From an uncultured Jannaschia sp. (GTDB lineage Bacteria > Pseudomonadota > Alphaproteobacteria > Rhodobacterales > Rhodobacteraceae), in NCBI GenBank assembly GCA_937916365.1, contig CALFSY010000098.1, forward strand, positions 1 to 14,806: a stretch of DNA of 14,806 nucleotides, given 5' to 3'. How positions within the stretch are numbered: the first letter of the stretch is position 1; the number at the start of each line of letters is the position of its first letter. Below, piece after piece: positions 7,199 to 13,769 of this stretch. Made by a program: the position numbers and the translations under genes. The notes below the pieces were generated by a model. That model was not told where the DNA came from. It ran no database searches and worked only from the letters and a program-made list of their open reading frames with translations.

Positions 7199-9022
7199 TT
7201 ATTCCATCGCCTCAAGCTCATCAATAAATCCTTCGATCACGCTTAATCCTTTGTTCCAAAATGCAGGGTCAGCGGCGTTTAAGCCAAAGGGCGCCAATAA
7301 ATCCTTATGGTGTTTTGATCCGCCGGCCTTGAGCATGGTAAAATATTTATCTTGGAACCCGTCGTCGCCATCCTCATAAATCGCATATAGCGCATTCACC
7401 AAACCGTCCCCAAAGGCGTAGGCATACACATAAAACGGCGTATGCACGAAATGGGGAATATAGGCCCAAAAGGTTTCATACCCTTCCATGAAATCGAAGG
7501 CGGGGCCCAAACTTTCGGCCTGCACCGACATCCACAATGCGTTGATGTCATCGGGGGTCAATTCGCCGTTGCGGCGTGCGGCATGCAGTTTGGATTCAAA
7601 ACCGTAAAACGCGATTTGGCGGATGACGGTGTTAATCATATCCTCCACCTTACCGGCCAACATTGCCTTGCGCACGGCATTGTTTTCCGCCTCGGCCAAC
7701 ATTTTACGAAACGTCAACATTTCACCAAACACGCTGGCGGTTTCGGCCAGGGTAAGGGGCGTTGCCGCCAACAATTCGCCCTGCCCCGCCGCCAAGCGTT
7801 GATGCACCCCATGCCCCAATTCATGGGCAAGTGTCATGACATCGCGCGGTTTGCCCAGATAATTCAACATCACATATGGGTGCACATCCACGACCGTGGG
7901 ATGGGCAAAGGCACCGGGGGCCTTGCCCTCTTTCACACCGGCGTCAATCCAGCCTTGGGTAAAAAATGGTTCGGCCAATTCGGCCATGCGGGGGTCAAAG
8001 GCCGCGTAGGCGTGCGTCACGGTGCGGCGGGCATCTTCCCACGGGATTAGGCGGTTATCCTCCATCGGCAGGGGTGCGTTACGATCCCACACCTGTAGCT
8101 TATCAAGGCCCAACCATTTGGCCTTAAGCATATAATACCGGTGGCTAAGCCTGGGATAGGCCCCAACAACGGCATCGCGTAGGGCATTGACCACCTCTGC
8201 CTCTACATGGTTGGATAAATGGCGGCTCATCTGCGGGGTGGGCAGGCCGCGCCAACGATCTACGATGTGTTTTTCTTTGGCCAGGGTATTATGCACCCGG
8301 GTAAAAAGGGGCAAGCGCGCGGCAAATGTTTGGGCCAGGGCGCGCGCGCCCATCTCGCGCGTTGCGCGATCATGGTCGGTCAATTTGTTTAACGTCGCCT
8401 CTAACCCCAACGATTTTCCAGCCACATCAAAGGTCAGGCCTGCCATGGTTTCATCAAACAGTTTGCCCCAGGCCGAAGCCGTGACCACCGATTGATCATG
8501 AAGGAATTTTTCCAATTCATCAGATAATTGATAGGGTTTCATTGCCCGCATACGATCGAACACGGGCTTATACCGGCCTAAATCGGCATTTTGAGCCATC
8601 AAAGCCTCATAAGCAGCGTTCTCAATACGATTGAATTCAAGGCTGAAAAACACCAAGGGCGTGGTGAATTGTGTGATTTTATCCTGCATATCGGACATAA
8701 ATTTTGCACGATCGGGATCGGTAGTTTTTTGATGATACAAAAGACCGGCAAACGACATGATACGCCCCGCGATCATATCAATGCGTTCATACCGCTGCAC
8801 ACACACCAACAGGGCCGCCGCATCCAATGCGGCCAATTTGGTTTCATAGGTCGCCGCAAAATCGGCGCATTCGGCCTCTAACCACTCTAAATCGCGGGTT
8901 AATTTCGGGGCATCCACGGCGGCGTAAAGATCGCTTAAATCCCAATCGGGCAAGGGGCCTAGGGGTATTGCACCGGTTTCATCGGCGATGTCGTGGGGGG
9001 GATATGGGGGGTATGGGATCAT
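7199..9022 (-). CDS. pepF: M3-family oligoendopeptidase F
   Basis: A cytoplasmic zinc metallopeptidase that degrades short peptides. The 607-residue protein has the M3 zinc site LAHELGHGVHQ, with H400, E401 and H404, and the third ligand E427 in TLAETAS. The family-typical C-terminus is also present: ESLGPAFDFMEGYETFW followed by HTPFYVYAYAFGDGLVNALY, both involved in substrate binding. ATG 9022 has CGGAG ten bases upstream. The N-terminus begins with a proline-rich IPYPPYPPHD encoded over two C runs (six at 9006-9011 and seven at 8995-9001 on the minus strand), so a slip there would abolish translation from this start. It lies between trkH upstream and the R-M pair downstream, all on the minus strand. 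The 130-bp gap after it holds no clear terminator. Confidence 0.95.
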   Translation of the reverse strand: MIPYPPYPPHDIADETGAIPLGPLPDWDLSDLYAAVDAPKLTRDLEWLEAECADFAATYETKLAALDAAALLVCVQRYERIDMIAGRIMSFAGLLYHQKTTDPDRAKFMSDMQDKITQFTTPLVFFSLEFNRIENAAYEALMAQNADLGRYKPVFDRMRAMKPYQLSDELEKFLHDQSVVTASAWGKLFDETMAGLTFDVAGKSLGLEATLNKLTDHDRATREMGARALAQTFAARLPLFTRVHNTLAKEKHIVDRWRGLPTPQMSRHLSNHVEAEVVNALRDAVVGAYPRLSHRYYMLKAKWLGLDKLQVWDRNAPLPMEDNRLIPWEDARRTVTHAYAAFDPRMAELAEPFFTQGWIDAGVKEGKAPGAFAHPTVVDVHPYVMLNYLGKPRDVMTLAHELGHGVHQRLAAGQGELLAATPLTLAETASVFGEMLTFRKMLAEAENNAVRKAMLAGKVEDMINTVIRQIAFYGFESKLHAARRNGELTPDDINALWMSVQAESLGPAFDFMEGYETFWAYIPHFVHTPFYVYAYAFGDGLVNALYAIYEDGDDGFQDKYFTMLKAGGSKHHKDLLAPFGLNAADPAFWNKGLSVIEGFIDELEAME

Positions 9023-9159
9023 TGTGGCAGGCTCCGAAATTTTGGTCTTATCGCGCGATTGGGCGATAGGCTCAACCCAGATTGTAGCCCTGGGTGCGGT
9101 AAAACCCGCATTGGCAAAGGCGCATTTATTGTGGTGTTTTATCCTATCATAGGGGGTAT

Positions 9160-9180
9160 GTTAGGCTTGCTAACGTTTTT
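9160..9180 (+). terminator. Short stem-loop with T run just past the trkH stop
   Basis: GTTAG (9160-9164) pairs with CTAAC (9170-9174) over a 5-nt loop and is followed by GTTTTT on the plus strand. It lies just past the trkH stop codon. The stem is only 5 bp and the T run is on the plus strand, where no gene reads into it, so it is at best a weak terminator. The same 156-bp trkH-pepF gap also holds ACCCAG (9075-9080) paired with CTGGGT (9090-9095). Confidence 0.2.
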
Positions 9181-10627
9181 ATGCCCGCCAAAACGCCGCT
9201 GTAAACAACACAAAAACCGCCATCAATTCCAATCGTCCGATCAACATGGCCGCCGCCAATATCCATTTTGCCGTATCATTAAGGGCGGCATATGTGCCCG
9301 TTGGTCCGATTTCGGGGCCTAGGCCCGGCCCAATGTTGGCCAGGGCGGCCACTGCACCCGAAACGGCGGTGATAAAATCAACACCTGTAAACACCAACAA
9401 CACGGCGACAACGCCAAGCGTGACGTAAAACAACACAAAAAACGCCATGACCGATGACATCACATCCTCGGGCACAGGGCGATTGCGATACCTTGGTTCA
9501 AACACGCCATGGGGCGCATGAAGCCTGCGCACCTGTGTGGCGATGGATGCGAACAAAAGTTGATAGCGAAACACCTTGATCGAACAGGATGTTGATCCTG
9601 CGCATCCCCCGACAAGGCCCGCAAAAAACATAACCACAACGGCAAACGCGCCCCATTGCATGTAATCTGCGCTGGCATAACCCGTTCCTGTTAAAATCGA
9701 TACTGTGTTGAATATGGCCTGGCGCACAGCACCCTGTGCCCCCATATCATTATGAATAATAAGATAAAGCGCCATACCAAGCGCCAGTATGAAAACAATC
9801 GCTAAAAACACCCTGACCTGACTGTCGCGCCAAAGCGATCCGGTTTCCCCGCCCAGAAGTTGCACATAACGCACGAATGGCAACGCAGCTAAAATCATAA
9901 ACACCGCGCCCACATATTCGACCCCTGCCCCAAGACCCGCAAACGACGCATCAGAATTGGCAAATCCCCCCGTGGCAATCGTGGTCATTGCATGCACAAC
10001 GGCATCGAACGCATCAAGCCCGGCAGCCCCATACCCGATCGCCGCCGCAATGGTCAGCGCCAGATAAATCGCGGAAATGCGCGTGGCAATTTCAGTGGCC
10101 CGCGGCAGGATTTTTCCAAACGTATCAAACCCTTCGGATCGGAAAATTTGCATACCACCCACGCGCAGTTCCGGCAAAAACGCCATGGCAACAACAATGA
10201 TACCGATCCCCCCAAACCACTGTAGCAAACCGCGCCACAACAACAGACCGGCGGGTAACGCCTCTAACCCCGTGAACACCGTTGCGCCGGTTGTTGTAAG
10301 GCCTGACATCGCCTCAAAAAACGCATCAACATAACGCGCCTGTGTCGCCCCTAGAACGAATGGAATGGCCCCAAATATCGGCAGCACAAGCCAAACACCG
10401 GTTGTCATCAAAAAGGTTTGTTGTATCGACAATCTGGCCGTGGCCGCATTGGCGCAGGCCAGCGTTAGCAAAACACCAAAGATGCCCGTCATTGCCGCCG
10501 CCGCGGCAAAAACGCTCCAATGCCCATTGCCCGCCATAAGATCGCCGATCATAGGAGCGATCATCGCAACCCCCAGAACCAGGATCAAAAATCCCAGCAC
10601 ATATCCAACAGGGCGCACATCAAGCAT
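9179..10627 (-). CDS. trkH: TrkH-family potassium uptake protein
   Basis: The membrane-spanning subunit of a Trk-type potassium uptake system, normally gated by the cytoplasmic NAD-binding protein TrkA, which is not in this window. The 482-residue protein is hydrophobic throughout, with the expected set of membrane-pore-membrane repeats. The four selectivity-filter loops are recognisable in order: GLTTTGATVF, TIATGGFANSD, ILTGTGYASAD and ANIGPGLGPEIG, the second to fourth carrying the usual glycine after Thr or Ile. The C-terminal GRLELMAVFVLF is typical of TrkH. ATG 10627 gives the usual start (MLDVRPVGYVLG); no good Shine-Dalgarno sequence precedes it. The gene is divergent from bamE across 375 bp and upstream of pepF on the same strand, 156 bp apart. 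Confidence 0.95.
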   Translation of the reverse strand: MLDVRPVGYVLGFLILVLGVAMIAPMIGDLMAGNGHWSVFAAAAAMTGIFGVLLTLACANAATARLSIQQTFLMTTGVWLVLPIFGAIPFVLGATQARYVDAFFEAMSGLTTTGATVFTGLEALPAGLLLWRGLLQWFGGIGIIVVAMAFLPELRVGGMQIFRSEGFDTFGKILPRATEIATRISAIYLALTIAAAIGYGAAGLDAFDAVVHAMTTIATGGFANSDASFAGLGAGVEYVGAVFMILAALPFVRYVQLLGGETGSLWRDSQVRVFLAIVFILALGMALYLIIHNDMGAQGAVRQAIFNTVSILTGTGYASADYMQWGAFAVVVMFFAGLVGGCAGSTSCSIKVFRYQLLFASIATQVRRLHAPHGVFEPRYRNRPVPEDVMSSVMAFFVLFYVTLGVVAVLLVFTGVDFITAVSGAVAALANIGPGLGPEIGPTGTYAALNDTAKWILAAAMLIGRLELMAVFVLFTAAFWRA

Positions 10628-11002
10628 GGATTACGCGATGGGCGGGTATCAGGCGGATGTCAAGATCCGGTTGCATGGGCATATGATTATGGAACAATAT
10701 AATTCTTATTATTTTAAGGGGTTTGATGTGTAAATCAGCAATCGTAACATCCATTAGGTTCTGACCTGGATGGTGTATCGGTGTGATAACGTAATTTCGT
10801 GTCGACATACTGCGCGATACACGAAACCGTCCTGTATGATACCGCGATGTTGCGATGCCAATCTTTCAACGCTTATGTTGGGTGATCTTGCCCTATGGTG
10901 TGGGGTTGGATAAGTTACATAAAAAATCTTAAGCACACGCCAAAATTCATGATGATATGGGTGGTCATAGTGCGACACACTATACAATACACGGGGGTGG
11001 CA
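10628..11002. promoter_or_regulatory. trkH / bamE divergent intergenic region
   Basis: This 375-bp gap should hold promoters for both genes. An AT-rich tract at about 10694-10716 includes a perfect TATAAT (10698-10703, plus) but has no well-spaced -35. An 8-bp dyad lies at 10795-10826. TTGGAT then TTAAGC about 17 bp later, from about 10906, is a weak promoter candidate for bamE, and GGGGGTGG (10993-11000) is its ribosome binding site. A 36-codon plus-strand frame at 10626-10733 has no ribosome binding site, and I do not count it as a gene. Confidence 0.5.
10795..10826. promoter_or_regulatory. 8-bp inverted repeat, operator or hairpin candidate
   Basis: TTTCGTGT (10795-10802) and ACACGAAA (10819-10826) are perfect inverted repeats around a 16-nt spacer. 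The centre-to-centre distance of about 24 bp would place both arms near the same face of the helix. It lies mid-way between divergent trkH and bamE and is not followed by a T run, so an operator is as likely as a hairpin. Confidence 0.35.
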
Positions 11003-11479
11003 ATGGTGCAGGCGATGGTATCCCAATGGGTGGCCTTTTTGCGCGGTAATGCCGCGATTTTGGGTATGTGTTCCCTTGCCCTAGGTGCGTGTTCGGCGAC
11101 CTACAGTAATCATGGTTATGTGCCCCCTGCCGAACAGTTGGCCGAAATTAACATCGGCGTCGATCGGGCCGCGGTGGCCGAGGCGATTGGCACACCGGGG
11201 TCCGCCGGGGTTGTGCGAGATGAAGCGTGGTTTTATTCCGCCTATCGTATCCGCAACTACGCCTACCGGGCCCCGCAAGTTGTCGAACGCGATATTGTTG
11301 CCATTTCTTTTAACAATGGTGGGCGCGTGTCGAATATTGAACGTTTCGGGTTAGAGGACGGTCAGGTGGTTCAACTGTCGCGCCGCGTCACAACGGGATC
11401 TGTGACAGAAACAACATTCCTACGTCAAATTTTGCAAAGTATTGGGCGGCTAAACCTGGATGACACATTTGGAAATTAA
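11003..11479 (+). CDS. bamE: Outer membrane protein assembly factor BamE (SmpA/OmlA) lipoprotein
   Basis: A small lipoprotein of the BAM complex that helps insert beta-barrel proteins into the outer membrane. From ATG 11003 it has 158 residues. A basic, hydrophobic signal peptide ends in the lipobox L27-G28-A29-C30, after which Cys30 would be lipidated and become the mature N-terminus. The SmpA/OmlA domain follows: the helical part about 43-63 (LAEINIGVDRAAVAEAIGTPGS, ending in the typical G-x-P turn), then strands including EAWFYSAYRI (74-83) and DIVAISFNNGGRVSNIERF (97-115). The open frame extends upstream to 10895, but only starts at 11003 or 11015 give a normal lipoprotein signal, and GGGGGTGG (10993-11000) supports 11003. 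olsB follows 84 bp downstream on the same strand. BamE is essential or important in many proteobacteria, so an intact gene is expected. Confidence 0.9.
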   Translation: MVQAMVSQWVAFLRGNAAILGMCSLALGACSATYSNHGYVPPAEQLAEINIGVDRAAVAEAIGTPGSAGVVRDEAWFYSAYRIRNYAYRAPQVVERDIVAISFNNGGRVSNIERFGLEDGQVVQLSRRVTTGSVTETTFLRQILQSIGRLNLDDTFGN

Positions 11480-11584
11480 GCCACAGAAACGGCTAATCCT
11501 AGTGTTACGATACCAAATATCCCCATCTGCCCCCTGCACCACGCCTGAGCATCATAAAGGGGTGTGGCAGGGATCGAAAATCCA

Positions 11585-12319
11585 ATGGGGGTGATCCTAA
11601 CCAAAGGCCGGTATCGCGCACGTCTTGGCGTGTCCGCGCATGATGTTTCAGCCGCACAACGGCTACGCCGGGTGGCCTTTCGAGGCGGTGCAGGGAATGA
11701 TGCGGATGATTTTGATGCTGTGTGTGACCATGTTTTGATTGAAGATATGAACACAGCCGATTTGGTGTGTTGCTTTCGGCTTATGTTTTTGCCAAATGGC
11801 GCAGATATTTCTCAAACCTATTCAGCCCAATTCTACGATCTATCCAAGCTATCGAAATTTGGCCAACCCATGATCGAAATGGGCCGATTTTGTATCCACC
11901 CCGATCATCACGACCCTGATATTATACGTGTGGCTTGGGGGGCGATGGCAACGCATGTGGATCGGCGCGAGGTGGCAATGTTATTTGGGTGTTCCTCGTT
12001 TTATGGAAATGATCCCATAGAATATGCCGATGTGTTTGCCCTGCTGCGCGCGCGTCATTTGGCGCCCGAACGCTGGATGCCCGGCATTAAGGCCGCGGAT
12101 GTTTTCGCCTTTGCCGCCAATACGGTGCAAAGGCCAAATATAAGGGATGCACAGGCAGCGATGCCGCCGCTTTTGCGGACCTATCTTATGATGGGCGGGT
12201 GGGTGAGCGATCACGCGGTTATTGATCGCGATTTAGGCACATCGCATGTGTTCACAGGCCTGGAAATCGGGGCTGTGCCCCCCCGTCGCGCGCAGGCATT
12301 GCGCGGGATTGCCACCTAA
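11585..12319 (+). CDS. olsB: L-ornithine N-alpha-acyltransferase (acyl-ACP dependent), GNAT-like
   Basis: Transfers a 3-hydroxyacyl chain from acyl carrier protein to ornithine, giving lyso-ornithine lipid, the first step to phosphorus-free ornithine membrane lipids. The 244-residue protein carries the family blocks KGRYRARLGVSAHDVSAAQ (near the N-terminus), AAQRLRRVAFRGGAGNDAD, DLVCCFRLM, YSAQFYDLSKLSKF, MIEMGRFCIHPD, LFGCSSFYGNDP and MPPLLRTYLMMGGWVSDHAV, ending near SHVFTGLEIG. ATG 11585 is preferred: AGGG at about 11569-11573 sits at a usable distance. A GTG at 11564 is in frame and would add seven residues but has AAAGGGG almost touching it. The second enzyme, OlsA, which completes ornithine lipid, is not next to it; the next gene is unrelated. 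A stem-loop follows its stop codon. Confidence 0.92.
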   Translation: MGVILTKGRYRARLGVSAHDVSAAQRLRRVAFRGGAGNDADDFDAVCDHVLIEDMNTADLVCCFRLMFLPNGADISQTYSAQFYDLSKLSKFGQPMIEMGRFCIHPDHHDPDIIRVAWGAMATHVDRREVAMLFGCSSFYGNDPIEYADVFALLRARHLAPERWMPGIKAADVFAFAANTVQRPNIRDAQAAMPPLLRTYLMMGGWVSDHAVIDRDLGTSHVFTGLEIGAVPPRRAQALRGIAT

Positions 12320-12324
12320 CATAA

Positions 12325-12368
12325 GGTGTGTAGGGCCTAGGATAAAACGCCCCCGCCCTGCACACACC
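12325..12368 (+). terminator. Stem-loop downstream of olsB
   Basis: GGTGTGT (12325-12331) plus AGGGC (12332-12336) pairs with GCCCT (12355-12359) plus ACACACC (12362-12368). This is a 12-bp stem with a 2-nt bulge and an 18-nt loop, starting five bases past the olsB stop codon. There is no T run after it, so it may be a 3'-end stabiliser or a Rho-assisted end rather than a standard terminator. Confidence 0.4.
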
Positions 12369-12496
12369 CGCAACATTACCAATGCCACCGTATGTCATCG
12401 CGATTGAAAACAAACACAGTTTTTGGTTGCAATCGTATTTCGTGTAACTCTAACCTAGTTTGTAGAAATCTGTCGTGGATATTGAAAGCTATACGA

Positions 12497-12502
12497 AAGG
12501 GG
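12497..12502 (+). promoter_or_regulatory. Ribosome binding site for the Tat-exported cyclase
   Basis: AAGGGG ends six bases before ATG 12509 and selects it over the in-frame ATG 12527. The gap before it (12320-12508) also holds the olsB stem-loop and TTGCAA with CTAACC 17 bp later (from about 12428), a weak promoter candidate. Confidence 0.55.
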
Positions 12503-12508
12503 TAAATT

Positions 12509-13333
12509 ATGTGTGATATTTGTGTTATGAACAGCGTGAAGGAAAAAATGCTTTCGCGTCGTGGGTTTTTTAAGGGCGGCGCGGCCATAACCGCAAGTGT
12601 CGCCGCGGCAGCAGGCGGTGTAACCACCCGGCCCACGTTTGCCAATACACACGGCGATGTCGTCGACATGACCCACATGACGGATGAAACATTTCCCACC
12701 TTTTTTGGCACGCCAGGCATTTCCTACGACAAGATGTTTGATTTTGCCGAAAATGGGTTCAACCTTTATAACCTAACCATCATGGAACACACAGGCACCC
12801 ATATTGATGCGCCCCTACATTTCAGCGCCGATGGCCAATCGGTTGATGAAATTCCACTGGGCAATCTGTTGTGTCCCTTGGTGAAAATCGACATTGCCGC
12901 CCGCGCCGCCGAAAATGCCGATACCCAGGTTACGCCCGATGATTTGCAGACCTGGATTGACGCGCATGGCGATATTCCCGATGGGGCATGCGTGGCCATG
13001 TATTCGGGTTGGGGCGAAAAGGTGCGCACCGATGGATTCCGCAATGCCGATGACGAAGGTGGCCTGCATTTTCCCGGTTTTCATGTGGAAACCACGCAAA
13101 TGCTGATCGAAAATACCGGCGCGGTGTCCATCGCGGTTGATACCCTGTCGCTTGACCATGGGCCGTCGGCGGATTTTGCGGTGCACTATGCCTGGTTACC
13201 CACAAATCGATACGGGATTGAAAACATGGCGGGCCTGGCCGATGTGCCCACGCATGGGGCGACGTTGGTTGTGGGTGCCCCTAAAATAGGGCGCGGAACC
13301 GGCGGGCCGGCACGCATTTTTGCGATGGTGTAA
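12509..13333 (+). CDS. Tat-exported cyclase-family metal-dependent hydrolase (kynurenine-formamidase-like)
   Basis: A 274-residue protein of the cyclase / kynurenine formamidase fold, which hydrolyses amide or lactam-like bonds with a bound divalent metal. The diagnostic motif is HTGTHIDAPLHF (94-105), where H94, H98 and D100 are the expected metal ligands. DEGGLHFPGF (182-191) and AVDTLSLDHGPS (209-220) are also in family positions. The N-terminus has a twin-arginine motif SRRGFFKGG (16-24), an alanine-rich stretch, and a likely cleavage site after TFA (43-45), so the folded enzyme should act in the periplasm. This differs from the cytoplasmic KynB of tryptophan breakdown, and no kynureninase or tryptophan dioxygenase is nearby, so I give no gene symbol. 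The start codon is followed by Cys-rich MCDIC. Its stop is five bases before the AhpD-like gene, so they form one operon. Substrate unknown. Confidence 0.85.
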   Translation: MCDICVMNSVKEKMLSRRGFFKGGAAITASVAAAAGGVTTRPTFANTHGDVVDMTHMTDETFPTFFGTPGISYDKMFDFAENGFNLYNLTIMEHTGTHIDAPLHFSADGQSVDEIPLGNLLCPLVKIDIAARAAENADTQVTPDDLQTWIDAHGDIPDGACVAMYSGWGEKVRTDGFRNADDEGGLHFPGFHVETTQMLIENTGAVSIAVDTLSLDHGPSADFAVHYAWLPTNRYGIENMAGLADVPTHGATLVVGAPKIGRGTGGPARIFAMV

Positions 13334-13337
13334 TGCG

Positions 13338-13733
13338 ATGGGCACGGTGCGGCTTTTGCAAGATGATGAATTAAGCGCCGCAGCGCAGGCCATATTTGAC
13401 GATATTCGCAACGTGCGCGGCACCGATTATATCAACAACGTGTGGCGTGCGTTGGCCAATGATCCCCCCTTGCTTGCCGCAACTTGGGATCGCATAAAAC
13501 AAGTGATGGCCCCTGGTGCTCTGGACCCCTTGGTCAAAGAAATGGTGTATATGGCAGTTTCCGCGGCAAATGGATGCGATTATTGCATCCATTCCCACAC
13601 CACTGCGGCCAAATCCAAAGGCATGACAGACCAAATGCACGCCGAATTATTGGCCGTGATCGGAATGGCCATGCAAACCAACGGTTTGGTCCAGGCCATG
13701 GCGGTCGAAGTGGATGAGGTTTTTAAGGGCTGA
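13338..13733 (+). CDS. Carboxymuconolactone decarboxylase / AhpD-like protein
   Basis: A 131-residue, all-helical protein of the CMD/AhpD superfamily. The redox-type signature is complete in spacing: E68, then C80-D-Y-C83, then H87 (KEMVYMAVSAANGCDYCIHSHTTAAK). This matches the Glu-x11-Cys-x2-Cys-x3-His layout of mycobacterial AhpD, except that Tyr82 replaces the His between the two cysteines. In AhpD these residues relay electrons to a peroxiredoxin; other members are peroxidase-like or of unknown role. ATG 13338 is five bases past the cyclase stop; an upstream TTG at 13320 is in frame but overlaps the cyclase. No clear ribosome binding site was seen, so translation may depend on coupling. 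There is no signal peptide, so it should be cytoplasmic while its partner is exported. It ends in TGA, 36 bp before the NACHT remnant. Confidence 0.85.
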   Translation: MGTVRLLQDDELSAAAQAIFDDIRNVRGTDYINNVWRALANDPPLLAATWDRIKQVMAPGALDPLVKEMVYMAVSAANGCDYCIHSHTTAAKSKGMTDQMHAELLAVIGMAMQTNGLVQAMAVEVDEVFKG

Positions 13734-13756
13734 TCTACCCCATAAACGCATATTTG

Positions 13757-13762
13757 AAAAGG
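13757..13762 (+). promoter_or_regulatory. Ribosome binding site for the NACHT gene (TTG start)
   Basis: AAAAGG ends seven bases before TTG 13770, supporting that uncommon start codon. No ATG occurs in frame between here and the conserved N-terminal helices. Confidence 0.5.
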
Positions 13763-13769
13763 TTGACAA

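Noticed and set aside
7442..8050. 202-codon plus-strand open frame inside pepF
   Set aside because: Shadow of pepF; His/Gly-rich translation arises from the antisense of the HELGH region.
10626..10733. 36-codon plus-strand frame starting on the trkH start codon
   Set aside because: No ribosome binding site and no recognisable features.
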